This document shows, one piece after another, positions 43,779 to 51,310 of a stretch of DNA of 64,000 bases. The position numbers and the translations under genes are program-made. The stretch covers positions 186,001 through 250,000 of the forward strand of contig NZ_QFYS01000006.1 in assembly GCF_003254525.1 (NCBI RefSeq). Reading direction: 5' to 3'. Positions within the stretch are counted from its first letter, which is position 1, and every line of letters begins with the position of its first letter. This DNA is from Phenylobacterium kunshanense (GTDB lineage Bacteria; Pseudomonadota; Alphaproteobacteria; Caulobacterales; Caulobacteraceae). The notes under the pieces are model-generated. The model was not told the DNA's origin. It worked only from the letters and a program-made list of their open reading frames with translations, and ran no database searches.

Positions 43779-44050
43779 CGCTCCGCCTCCCAGATGAAGC
43801 CGTAGAGCAGGACGCCGACGGCCAGCGCCGAGGCGGCCTGGCGCATCGGCCAGAGATAGAGATCGGGAAAGACGATCAGGTCGCTGACCAGGAAGAGGTT
43901 GTTCAGCGCCAGGAAGACGAAGCCCAGCGCCGTCCAGAACAGGAGCCGGGATCGTGTCTCGCGCCAGGCGGCAAGCAACAGGAACGCACACAGCGCGCTG
44001 GCCGCCAGGCACAGGGCATAGACGAGGGAAGGTCCGAGTTCCGCCGCCAT
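43775..44050 (-). CDS. Small membrane protein, DUF5985-like, sister of the next gene
   Basis: A 91-residue protein with three hydrophobic segments (SLVYALCLAASALCAFLLLA; LLFWTALGFVFLALNNLFLV). It resembles the gene product at 43500-43778 in size and layout (the aromatic-basic-aromatic loop after helix one, then an asparagine in helix two), so the pair is probably an old duplication. The ATG shares one base with the stop of the gene before it. The function is unknown. Confidence 0.77.
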   Translation of the reverse strand: MAAELGPSLVYALCLAASALCAFLLLAAWRETRSRLLFWTALGFVFLALNNLFLVSDLIVFPDLYLWPMRQAASALAVGVLLYGFIWEAER

Positions 44051-44415
44051 CACTTGTCGCCTCGCCATTTGAACGCGTCGGCCAGACCCTGGACGGGATC
44101 CGGTCGCGCGATGAGATTGATGATGGTGACGGGACGTTCGCGGTAGGCCGCCTCGAGCCTGGCGGCGAGCGCATCGATCACGGGGCTGGCCGGCGCATAA
44201 CGCCACGCCCCTTCCCCGCTTATCGCCAGCCCGCTCCGCTCGAACGCGGCGAGATTGTCCTGCACCAGATTGATGGAAGCCCGGAGCTCAGCGACCAGCT
44301 GTTCCGGCGACCAGGCGCGATCAGCGTCGCGGCGCAGCACGAGCAGCAGCTCGACCGCCCAGACCGAGCGCATATGCTCGCGGACGAAGCTGGCCAGCTC
44401 CGCGCTATCCGGCAC
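44050..44415 (-). CDS. Putative winged-helix-like protein upstream of two DUF5985-like proteins
   Basis: A 121-residue protein. The first half looks like a helix-turn-helix (MRSVWAVELLLVLRRDADRA, WSPEQLVAELRASINLVQDN, then ALERSG-like LAAFERSGLAI), and the second half is a helix that may mediate pairing. A GTG at 44415 has GGGGGG seven bases upstream and is preferred over a TTG 15 bases before. It is cotranscribed with two small membrane proteins. A sensing or regulatory role is inferred. Confidence 0.65.
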   Translation of the reverse strand: MPDSAELASFVREHMRSVWAVELLLVLRRDADRAWSPEQLVAELRASINLVQDNLAAFERSGLAISGEGAWRYAPASPVIDALAARLEAAYRERPVTIINLIARPDPVQGLADAFKWRGDK

Positions 44416-44443
44416 GTCGTCGCCCCCCAAAAAACCAGACCCT

Positions 44444-44466
44444 GTCCGCCAAGCACCCTGGCGGAC
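44444..44466. repeat. Perfect 8-base inverted repeat in the divergent region
   Basis: GTCCGCCA at 44444-44451 and TGGCGGAC at 44459-44466 with a 7-base spacer, 29 bases upstream of the GTG at 44415 and about 95 bases before the gene at 44561. It could be an operator or a stem in a leader RNA. Confidence 0.45.
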
Positions 44467-44560
44467 GCGACAGCAACGCGCAGCCTCGCTGGCGGTTCCG
44501 GATTCGACCGGCTGGCGGCCGCTGGGCTAGAAGGTGCGCAGGCTGGGGAACGGAACACGC

Positions 44561-44710
44561 ATGCAACGTCGGAAGGTCGATCGCGCCCAGCGCATGCGCG
44601 CGCGGCGGATCTGGTGGGAACGCAACGGCGCCTTCGTGCGGGGATTCCTGGTCGGCGTCGCCCTGACGGCGTTCGTCGCGTGGCTGCTGCAGCTTCTGGT
44701 GTTCAGATAG
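44561..44710 (+). CDS. Small single-span membrane protein, 49 residues, overlapping EcsC gene
   Basis: A 49-codon frame with a basic N-terminus (QRRKVDRAQRMRARRIWWER) and one hydrophobic helix (FLVGVALTAFVAWLLQLLVF). A purine-rich stretch GGGGAACGGAA precedes the ATG. Its 3' end overlaps the likely start of the EcsC gene in another frame by about 31 bases, suggesting coupling. No family recognised. Confidence 0.62.
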   Translation: MQRRKVDRAQRMRARRIWWERNGAFVRGFLVGVALTAFVAWLLQLLVFR

Positions 44711-45453
44711 TCCGCGCGACCCCGCCAGCCGACCTCACGGACGAGGCCTACGAGCGCTGGGCGCGCGGCGAGGTCGATCGCTGGCGCTCGGACGTGCTCC
44801 GACCGCCCGGCCCCCTCGACCGGGCCGCCCGTGAAATGCAGGGCCGGATCAACCGGCTCATCCCAGAGAAGGTGCATGCGACGGTCACGACGGTGATCGA
44901 GGGCATGACGCGAACGATCCTCACGGGCGCGGACCTCACGACTGCCCCGGCGCTCATCGGCGCGTCGCTGGCGGAACGCGACCGCCGGGCGCTGGCGGCG
45001 ATCAGCAGCTACCGGGCGACGGCGGCGGTGGAAGGCGGCGTCACGGGCGCCGGCGGCTTCTGGATGGCCCTGGCCGACTTCCCGGCCCTCCTGGTCATCA
45101 AGATCAAGCTGCTGTTCGACCTCAGCGCCGTCTACGGCCACGAGGCCGACCACTTCGAGGAGCGACTGTTCATACTGGGCCTGTTCCAGCTCGCGTTCTC
45201 CGGCGCCGAACACCGCGCCGCCGTGTTCCACGAACTGGAGGGCTGGAGCGCCCGGCAGCATCCCGCAGACTTCGAACACTTCGACTGGCGCGCCTTCCAG
45301 CAGCAATATCGCGACTACATCGACCTGGCGAAGCTGGCCCAGATGATCCCGGTGGTCGGCGCACCGATCGGCGCGATCGTGAACTGGCGGCTGCTGGAGC
45401 GGCTGGGCGAAACCGCGATGAACGGCTACCGAATGCGATGGCTCGAAGGTTGA
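44680..45453 (+). CDS. EcsC family protein
   Basis: A protein of about 257 residues with the EcsC family sequence: LTDEAYERWARGEVDRWRSD at the start, a central GVTGAGGFWMALADFPALLV and the later MIPVVGAPIGAIVNWRLLER. It has two hydrophobic, glycine-rich segments that may associate with the membrane. The start is uncertain: I give GTG 44680, which overlaps the small upstream gene, because no ATG occurs before the conserved region. EcsC proteins have no clear function; in Bacillus the gene is linked to an ABC exporter. Confidence 0.8.
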   Translation: MAAAASGVQIVRATPPADLTDEAYERWARGEVDRWRSDVLRPPGPLDRAAREMQGRINRLIPEKVHATVTTVIEGMTRTILTGADLTTAPALIGASLAERDRRALAAISSYRATAAVEGGVTGAGGFWMALADFPALLVIKIKLLFDLSAVYGHEADHFEERLFILGLFQLAFSGAEHRAAVFHELEGWSARQHPADFEHFDWRAFQQQYRDYIDLAKLAQMIPVVGAPIGAIVNWRLLERLGETAMNGYRMRWLEG

Positions 45454-45457
45454 CCCG

Positions 45458-45937
45458 ATGCGCTGGCTTTCCCTGCTAACCACCGCGACCGTCCTGGCGG
45501 CCATGCCGGCCGCCGCCCAGATCCGCGAGGCGGACGTCCGCGCCTTCGTCGCCCGGCAGGAAGCCGCCTGGAACGCCAGCCAACTCGATCGCTACTTCGC
45601 CAGCTTCACGGCCGATGCAACCTTCACCGACCAGGCCTACGTCGGCGACAAGCCCCCCGTGCCCTACGGCGCCAGCACGCTCGACCAGGCCCGCGCCAAC
45701 GCCCGCAAGGCCTTCGCGGGGACTCCAACGCCGCGGGAGGCCGGGCGGGTGTTGCGGGTCGAGATGGCTCCCGACGGGCGCTCGGGGCGCGTCGTCTCGG
45801 TGGTCGGCTCCACGGTCTGGGACCAGGGCCGCGCCCGACGGCTTTGCGCCACGCGCGTCCAGGCCTTGATCGAGACAAACGCCGGACTGCGGGCCGTCAG
45901 CCGGACAGACACCTACGTGAAGTGCCGGAGAGGATGA
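45458..45937 (+). CDS. Exported NTF2/SnoaL-like protein
   Basis: A 159-residue protein with a signal peptide (SLLTTATVLAAMPAAAQ) and an NTF2-like cone: VRAFVARQEAAWNASQLDRY, then FASFTADATFTDQAY. The two C-terminal cysteines (RRLCATRV, YVKCRRG) could form a disulfide. It starts 4 bases after the EcsC stop and is likely cotranscribed. The ligand is unknown. Confidence 0.75.
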   Translation: MRWLSLLTTATVLAAMPAAAQIREADVRAFVARQEAAWNASQLDRYFASFTADATFTDQAYVGDKPPVPYGASTLDQARANARKAFAGTPTPREAGRVLRVEMAPDGRSGRVVSVVGSTVWDQGRARRLCATRVQALIETNAGLRAVSRTDTYVKCRRG

Positions 45938-45969
45938 CGCCGCCGGCGCCGCGAGGCTAACCTGGCTGC

Positions 45970-46704
45970 ATGCTCCACGCTGTCCTGCCCGGCCTTGCCG
46001 CCGCCCTCGCCCTCGCCTCCGTTGCGATCGCCCAGACGCCCACGGCTCCTCCGCCGCCAGCCACGCCCGCCCCGAGCCCGCCGACGCCCCCCGCCAATCC
46101 GCGCGTGAAAGTCGAGACGGCCGCCGGCGCATTCGTGGTGGAGCTCTATCGCGACAAGGCGCCGGTCACCGTGGCCAACTACCTCCGGTACGTGGACCGC
46201 GGGCTCTTCAGCGGCGCGGCCTGCTACCGGGCGAGCAAGCCGAAGGACTACAAGGGCGACGACTACGGTCTGGTGCAATGCGGCCTGCAGAACGACCCCA
46301 GGAAGGTGTTGCCGCCCATCGCCCACGAGCCGACGACAAAGACCGGCCTGACCCATGGAAAGGACGGGGTGATCTCCATGGGGCGCCATGCGCCCGGCAC
46401 CGCCCAGGCCGACTGGTCCATCATGCTGGGGGACATGAGCTATCTGGACGCCGACCCCAAGAACCCCAGGGCCACCCCAGGCTTCGCCGCCTTCGGTCAG
46501 GTGGTCGAAGGGCTCGAGGTCATCCGCAAGATCATCGTGATGCCGACCGACCCCAACAAGGGCGAAGGCGCCATGCACGGCGAGATGCTGGTCAGACCCG
46601 TGCGGATTCTCAGGGTGAGCCGCGTGCCAGCGGCGCCGCCCCCGGCCCCGCCGGCGCCCGCGACTACGCCGTCCCCAGCGGCTGACGGGCCACCCTCAAT
46701 ATAA
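45970..46704 (+). CDS. Exported cyclophilin-type peptidyl-prolyl isomerase
   Basis: A 244-residue periplasmic isomerase: signal peptide (residues 1 to about 21), a proline-rich linker (TAPPPPATPAPSPPTPPA), the cyclophilin fold at about 45-215 and a second proline-rich tail. Family features are VKVETAAGAFVVELYRDKAP, HGKDGVISMGRHAPGTAQAD and ATPGFAAFGQVVEGLEVI. The phenylalanine-histidine-arginine of the classic active site is CYR here (AACYRASKP), so activity could differ. Confidence 0.86.
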   Translation: MLHAVLPGLAAALALASVAIAQTPTAPPPPATPAPSPPTPPANPRVKVETAAGAFVVELYRDKAPVTVANYLRYVDRGLFSGAACYRASKPKDYKGDDYGLVQCGLQNDPRKVLPPIAHEPTTKTGLTHGKDGVISMGRHAPGTAQADWSIMLGDMSYLDADPKNPRATPGFAAFGQVVEGLEVIRKIIVMPTDPNKGEGAMHGEMLVRPVRILRVSRVPAAPPPAPPAPATTPSPAADGPPSI

Positions 46705-46720
46705 GATTTTTGTCTTGATT

Positions 46721-46736
46721 TGAGAATTGCGTCTCA
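46721..46736. promoter_or_regulatory. Inverted repeat TGAGA-N6-TCTCA in an AT-rich promoter region
   Basis: TGAGAATTGCGTCTCA lies 36 bases upstream of the SnoaL-like gene that forms an operon with a TetR regulator. The flanking stretch 46701-46740 is markedly AT-rich for this genome and includes TTGATT just before the repeat as a possible -35 element. Autoregulation by the TetR protein is a natural guess. Confidence 0.5.
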
Positions 46737-46771
46737 TTAGTGGACGTCTCCACAACCGATGGAGACGCGCC

Positions 46772-47191
46772 ATGTCGCTCACCCACGCCCAGATGGACGC
46801 CCGTATCGACGAACATTTCGGCTATGAACAGGCCGACGACGTGGAGGGCGTGCTCGCCACCCTGACGCCCGACGCCGTCCACGATATCGTCGGCTCGCCC
46901 ACGGGCCCGACCACCGGCCCGGATGGGGCCCGCGGCTTCTACGAGGCGCTGTTCGCGGACCTGGCGGATGGCAGGATCCGCACCGTGAGGCGGCTCTACG
47001 GCGACGACTTCCTGGTCGACGAGAGCGTCTGGAGCGGCCGCGCGCCCGGCCGCCCGTTCGGCGTCGAAGGCCGCAATCGGCCTCTTGAATTTCGCCTGCT
47101 GCACGTCGTCGAGTATGCCGACGATGGCCGCATGAAGCGCGAGAACGTCTGGGTCGACCTCGCCGCGATCCTCCAGCAGCTTCCCCAGTGA
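46772..47191 (+). CDS. Nuclear transport factor 2 / SnoaL-like protein
   Basis: A 139-residue cytosolic NTF2-fold protein (MDARIDEHFGYEQADDVEGV; later WVDLAAILQQLP). Such folds serve as isomerases, cyclases or dehydratases for small hydrophobic molecules. The ATG at 46772 has GGAG eight bases upstream. Its TGA overlaps the GTG of the TetR gene (GTGA), so both are translated together. Confidence 0.8.
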   Translation: MSLTHAQMDARIDEHFGYEQADDVEGVLATLTPDAVHDIVGSPTGPTTGPDGARGFYEALFADLADGRIRTVRRLYGDDFLVDESVWSGRAPGRPFGVEGRNRPLEFRLLHVVEYADDGRMKRENVWVDLAAILQQLPQ

Positions 47192-47772
47192 GCCAGGCCG
47201 TCAGCAACCGCGCCCTGCGCACCCGAAGGGACCTGCTGGACGCCGCCAGCCGCCTGATGCGCGACGGGCGCACCCCCACCTTCGAGGAGATCGCCGAGGC
47301 GGCCAGCGTCTCGCGCGCAACGGCCTACCGCTACTTTCCCGGCCTTGAGGCGCTGCTGTTCGAGGCCGGGCTGCACGTCGCCGTGCCCCGCGCCGAAGAC
47401 CTGTTTGGCCCCGGGGCGCCGACGGATCCGGCGGAGCGGCTGGAGCGGCTCGACGATGCGCTCTTCACCATGCTGGAGGCGAACGAGCCAGCCATGCGCG
47501 CCCTGCTGGCCGGCAGCCTGCAGCCAACGACAGACGCAGACGCGCCAGTGCGCCAGAACCGCCGTTCGCCGCTGATCGACGCCGCCCTGGATCCGGTGCG
47601 GGACCAGTTCCAGCCGGACGCCTTGCGCCACCTGAAGGCCGCGCTGGTCCCGCTGCTGGGTGTCGAGGCGCTTGTCGCCTTCAAGGACGTGCTGGGCGTC
47701 GACAAGGACCAGGCGCGCGCCGTCCGTCACTGGATGATACGGGCGCTCGTGGCCGCGGCGCGCAAGGCGTAG
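47188..47772 (+). CDS. TetR/AcrR family transcriptional regulator
   Basis: Regulator of 194 residues with an N-terminal TetR helix-turn-helix (TFEEIAEAASVSRATAYRYF) and a variable helical ligand domain. The GTG start at 47188 overlaps the stop of the SnoaL-like gene. The inverted repeat at 46721-46736 in front of the operon is a candidate binding site. It is not evidently the regulator of the CAAACANNTGTTTG sites, whose half-site differs from this operator. Confidence 0.9.
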   Translation: MSQAVSNRALRTRRDLLDAASRLMRDGRTPTFEEIAEAASVSRATAYRYFPGLEALLFEAGLHVAVPRAEDLFGPGAPTDPAERLERLDDALFTMLEANEPAMRALLAGSLQPTTDADAPVRQNRRSPLIDAALDPVRDQFQPDALRHLKAALVPLLGVEALVAFKDVLGVDKDQARAVRHWMIRALVAAARKA

Positions 47773-47792
47773 CTTGCCGACGCCGAGGCCGA

Positions 47793-48416
47793 CTAAGCCA
47801 GCGCGTGATAGACCAGCGTCAGGCCCGAGATGCTCGCCCGCTCCTCCAGCGTCACCACCGCGGGGTCGAGCTGACGGCGCGCCGCCTCCGTCAGCAGGAT
47901 CATCCCGCCCTGGGCGACGTCCTCGCCCAGCTTTGAGGCGAGATTGACCTCGTCGCCGAACAGGTCGTGCGCGCCCAGCACCAGCAGGTCGCCGAAGCCG
48001 ATGCCGATCGAGGCGTAGAGCCGGCGGGTCGCGGGCAGCAGGACATTCACTGTCGCGAGCTGGCGCATAATCTCGCGTGACGCGGCCACCGCCTGCTCCA
48101 CCCGCTCGAACAGGCAATAGAGATTGTCGGCCTCCGCCTTCACCATCGTACCGCCGCAGGCCTCGATGGTCGGCACCGCCAGAAACCGCATCTGGTGGAT
48201 CATCAGCAGAAACGAGACGATGCCGTGAACCTGGGTCGTGCGCGAGAAGCCGCTCATGTCCAGCACCATCACCGCACGCCGCTGGGTGAAGTCGCGCTCG
48301 ATCTCCTCGGAGATCTGAACCCGCTGTTCAGGGTGGTCGATGATGCGCGACAGCAGCTCGTCGAGGCGCGCGCGGCTGGCGCCTTCTGGCGCCGGAGGTG
48401 AGGCGAGTTCGCTCAT
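47793..48416 (-). CDS. Adenylate/guanylate cyclase domain protein (class III, soluble)
   Basis: A 207-residue protein consisting of a single class III cyclase domain. The first metal aspartate is in VMVLDMSGFSRTT and the second in MVKAEADNLYCLF. The later motif GDEVNLASKLGED has the asparagine expected for transition-state binding, but lysine where arginine is usual, so activity is uncertain. No sensor domain is attached. It is divergent from the M50 protease gene, with 83 bases between the starts. Confidence 0.83.
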   Translation of the reverse strand: MSELASPPAPEGASRARLDELLSRIIDHPEQRVQISEEIERDFTQRRAVMVLDMSGFSRTTQVHGIVSFLLMIHQMRFLAVPTIEACGGTMVKAEADNLYCLFERVEQAVAASREIMRQLATVNVLLPATRRLYASIGIGFGDLLVLGAHDLFGDEVNLASKLGEDVAQGGMILLTEAARRQLDPAVVTLEERASISGLTLVYHALA

Positions 48417-48499
48417 GGGCGCAGGAAACCCCTACAGCAGAGCTTTCGCAACAGCCGACCGGCCTTGCCAGCCCGCCGGCGACGGACGATCTCTGCGCG

Positions 48500-49291
48500 A
48501 TGACGTTCGAGACCGATGCGCCCGCCGCGGCGAGCCCTGCCGCGGCGAAGCCGCCGAACAACCTCGTGGGGCTGAGCCTGCTCGCGATCTTCGTCGGCCT
48601 GGGCGCGGGTCTCGCGCTGTGGCCGGACGGGCCGACGCCGCTGACCTTCGGCTTCGTGCTGACCGGATGGATCCTGGCCGTCATGGCGCACGAGTTCGCG
48701 CACGCCGGCGTCGCCTACCTCGCCGGCGACCATACGGTGGCCGAGAAGGGCTATCTGTCGTTCGACCCGCGCCGGTACGGCGATCTGGGAACCAGCCTCA
48801 TCCTGCCCCTCATCGCCCTGGCGCTGGGCGGCATCGGCTTCCCGGGCGGCGCGGTCTACCTGCGCAACGACCTGATGCGCAGCCGCAGCTGGCGCGCGGC
48901 CGCCTCCCTGGCCGGGCCGGGAGCGACGCTGGCGGTGCTGCTTGTGCTGGCCTTCGTGCTGAACCTCTGGGGCCGGGTCGCCCTCCCGGGTCCGCTCTTC
49001 GCCGCCGTGGCCATGCTGGCCTTCCTGCAGGCCACCGCGCTGGTGCTGAACCTGCTGCCGCTACCAGGGCTCGACGGCTTCAACGCCCTCCGGCCGTTCC
49101 TTCCCAAGACCTGGGCCCCCGCTGTTCACAAGCTGGAGGGGCTGGCGCTGGTGATCCTGCTGGGCGCCGTCTTCTTCATCCCGGGATTCAGCGCGGGCCT
49201 GTTCGCCGTGGCCGTCACCCTGGCCGCCTTGCTCGGCGTGCCGCCCGAGGCGATGCAGGCCGGCTGGGACGCCTTCCACTTCTGGCGCTGA
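48500..49291 (+). CDS. M50 family (site-2) metalloprotease
   Basis: Integral membrane zinc protease of 263 residues. The active-site HEFAH is in LAVMAHEFAHAGVAY, and the third ligand is in NLLPLPGLDGFNAL. It has about six hydrophobic segments and no PDZ domain, as in the short group of site-2 proteases. The ATG at 48500 begins at the conserved part; the frame is open further upstream but overlaps the divergent cyclase gene. The substrate is unknown. Confidence 0.9.
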   Translation: MTFETDAPAAASPAAAKPPNNLVGLSLLAIFVGLGAGLALWPDGPTPLTFGFVLTGWILAVMAHEFAHAGVAYLAGDHTVAEKGYLSFDPRRYGDLGTSLILPLIALALGGIGFPGGAVYLRNDLMRSRSWRAAASLAGPGATLAVLLVLAFVLNLWGRVALPGPLFAAVAMLAFLQATALVLNLLPLPGLDGFNALRPFLPKTWAPAVHKLEGLALVILLGAVFFIPGFSAGLFAVAVTLAALLGVPPEAMQAGWDAFHFWR

Positions 49292-49299
49292 ACGCCAAA

Positions 49300-49326
49300 G
49301 GGCCCCGGCGCGCGGCGTCGGGGCCC
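49300..49326. terminator. GC-rich hairpin between convergent genes
   Basis: GGGCCCCGGCG at 49300-49310 and CGTCGGGGCCC at 49316-49326 pair over 11 bases (one G-T pair), 8 bases after the M50 gene stop and 40 bases from the stop of the convergent PEPxxWA gene. No T-run on either side, but the position suggests a two-way terminator. Confidence 0.6.
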
Positions 49327-49366
49327 CCTCGGGGATGCGCCTGGGGTCAGGCGCCGGGGAACTGGT

Positions 49367-49987
49367 CTAGGCGAACGCGCTCTGGCGACGCCGCAGCAAG
49401 GCGCCGGCCGCGCCGAAGCCCATGATCATCATCGCCCAGGTCGCAGGTTCCGGAACCACGCCGATCTCCCGAGCCCCGCCGAAGCGGACCTGGCCGACAC
49501 CGGTGATGTCGCCGCTGGTCTGGAACTCCACGCTGCTGATCCGCGTGCCGCCGGTGCCGTAGGCGTTGATGAACCCGCCGTTGAAGTTGTTGAAGGTTTC
49601 CGTGGTCCCATCGTTGGTCAGGATCGTCACGGACCAGGTGTCGTTGTTTCCGGTCGGATCCTTCAGGTCGACCTCGAACGAGCTGAAATCGTAACCGTCG
49701 AGGCTGAACCTCAGGAAGTCGAGGCCCGAGCCGACGGTCGGGACGATCCAAACCACGCCGCCCTGGCTGCTGGTCTTGATGTCCTCGGCGCCTTCAACGA
49801 CGACACCGATGCTGGTGTTGTTGATGACCCCGTAGACGAAGTTGTCGCCACCAGCTTCCTGGGCCCAGTCGACGTTCTTGTTGGCCGGCCCGTTTGCGCC
49901 GGTGTCTATGACCACGGCCGCTGACGCCGAAGCCGCTGCCGCGAGAATCGTCACGCCGGCCAGACTGCCGAGTAGAGTCTTCATCAT
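49367..49987 (-). CDS. PEPxxWA-CTERM sorting domain protein (4 of 5)
   Basis: Exported protein of 206 residues: signal peptide (LLGSLAGVTILAAAASASAA), a beta-rich middle (SGLDFLRFSLDGYDFSSFEV; GTTETFNNFNGGFINAYGTG) and the tail VVPEPATWAMMIMGFGAAG with a basic end. The ATG at 49987 follows GAGGG by 7 bases. The domain is not one I can name. Surface delivery is expected from the tail. Confidence 0.87.
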   Translation of the reverse strand: MMKTLLGSLAGVTILAAAASASAAVVIDTGANGPANKNVDWAQEAGGDNFVYGVINNTSIGVVVEGAEDIKTSSQGGVVWIVPTVGSGLDFLRFSLDGYDFSSFEVDLKDPTGNNDTWSVTILTNDGTTETFNNFNGGFINAYGTGGTRISSVEFQTSGDITGVGQVRFGGAREIGVVPEPATWAMMIMGFGAAGALLRRRQSAFA

Positions 49988-50287
49988 GGCCAAGCCCTCA
50001 GCTGAAGTTCCCTATGCCGAGGGAAGGTCGTTAACACTTTCGCCAAACGTCGTTCACCACCCATAGGTATACTCACAACGACGTGACTCAGCCTGAGCGC
50101 GACGGTCAGTCAACTTCACGACGTTCAGTCGCTCATAGGGGGAAACCTGGCGGAATCTACCGCCCTGGACGTGCATCCGTCTGGCTGCCGTCCCTGAGAC
50201 ATTTGACGCTGAGCCTGAGATCTCGCCCAACAAGAAAGGCCCCGGCGTTTCCACCGGGGCCTTCTGTCATTTGCTTGCAGGAGAGTA
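49988..50287. other. 300-base gene-free stretch upstream of the PEPxxWA gene
   Basis: It holds the promoter region of the minus-strand gene at 49987 (an AT-rich part around 50020-50075 with GTTAAC and TATAC) and, at its right end, the terminator of the next PEPxxWA gene. I see no convincing reading frame or RNA gene. Confidence 0.6.
50236..50263 (-). terminator. Intrinsic terminator of the PEPxxWA gene at 50288
   Basis: On the minus strand AAGGCCCCGG pairs with CCGGGGCCTT over 10 bases with an 8-base loop, followed by TCTTG. It begins 24 bases after the stop codon of the gene. Confidence 0.7.
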
Positions 50288-51064
50288 CTAGGCGAGCGCC
50301 AGCCGGCGCTGGCGCCGCAGGACCGCACCCGCGCCACCAAAGCCCAGGATCATCAGCGCCCAGGTGCCCGGCTCGGGGATGGCGCCGGTCTGAACGAAGG
50401 CGTCGCGGGCGGCGATGTTAAACGTCGCACCGGTGCTGGTGACGACATCAGCCGAGAACCAGAAGCCCGCCGGATGAACCGTGCCGCCGCCGTTGCCTCG
50501 CCCATTGCCGTTCGGGACCGTAACCTCGGAAGTGGACGTGAAGCTCGGCCCAGTGCCCATCGCAGTCAGCTTGCCATCCACGATCGTGGCGCCGACGCCC
50601 GCAAAGGTGAGGCCGCCCGCGCCCAGGTTCGTCACGCGGAAATGCAGATCGGTCGGATCGTACGCCCCGCCGCCTTGCACGCCGCCGCAGCAACCGATCT
50701 TGTTGGTGTAGATGCCAAAGTTGTTGTTCTGGAAGGCGCCGTACCCGCCATCCACGAACTGCTGGCCAGCCACCTCGTTGAACACGGTGACTTCGAAGTC
50801 GCCCGTAAGATTGAAGGTGAATGGGGCCTTGTTGCTGCCGTTGCCGGTGTTCACGAAGCCGACTTGAGGGGCGAACAGCGTCACCACCACGTCCACCGTG
50901 TCCGGCGAGATTTCCGTGAGGGTGACTTTGCCGAGCGGGGCCACCTTCGTGAAAGGCGCGTCGTTCTTGTACTCAAGATACGACACATAAGTCGCCGCCG
51001 AAGCCGAGCCGGCGATGGCGAGCGCCGCAGCGCCGACGACGCCAGAAACCAGATGCTTGAACAT
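50288..51064 (-). CDS. PEPxxWA-CTERM sorting domain protein (5 of 5)
   Basis: Exported protein of 258 residues: signal peptide (HLVSGVVGAAALAIAGSASA), a beta-rich middle and the tail AIPEPGTWALMILGFGGAG with an arginine-rich end. The middle has a double cysteine (KIGCCGGVQGGGAY) and a glycine/asparagine-rich loop. The ATG at 51064 has GGGGTATC before it. No domain name can be given. Confidence 0.87.
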   Translation of the reverse strand: MFKHLVSGVVGAAALAIAGSASAATYVSYLEYKNDAPFTKVAPLGKVTLTEISPDTVDVVVTLFAPQVGFVNTGNGSNKAPFTFNLTGDFEVTVFNEVAGQQFVDGGYGAFQNNNFGIYTNKIGCCGGVQGGGAYDPTDLHFRVTNLGAGGLTFAGVGATIVDGKLTAMGTGPSFTSTSEVTVPNGNGRGNGGGTVHPAGFWFSADVVTSTGATFNIAARDAFVQTGAIPEPGTWALMILGFGGAGAVLRRQRRLALA

Positions 51065-51310
51065 GCGATACCCCGAAATGGCACGTATTTGCAGTTTAGG
51101 TATCGGCGGTACAACTTTCGCGCCACTACCTGGAGGCTGCAATTGCGCTCGGGATTCGCTGGAAAGGCGTTTTTCGAGGAATTCCAGGCACTTTCAGAGG
51201 CGCCGACTTACCCAATCTGGGGGCCTGGCCGCCCCCTTCGCTGGTCGTCCTTTACCACCCCTTCACCATTCCCAGGCGTCTCTCGTTCCGGCATCCTAGC
51301 CGAACAGACG

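Noticed and set aside
50034-51117. ACTTTCGC and TAGGTAT found upstream of both minus-strand PEPxxWA genes as a shared promoter element
   Set aside because: The two short words occur in opposite order and at different distances from the starts, so a common element is not supported.
50474-51310. In-frame extension of ruvC far upstream
   Set aside because: It lies opposite the PEPxxWA gene and RuvC proteins start at the conserved segment beginning at 51311.
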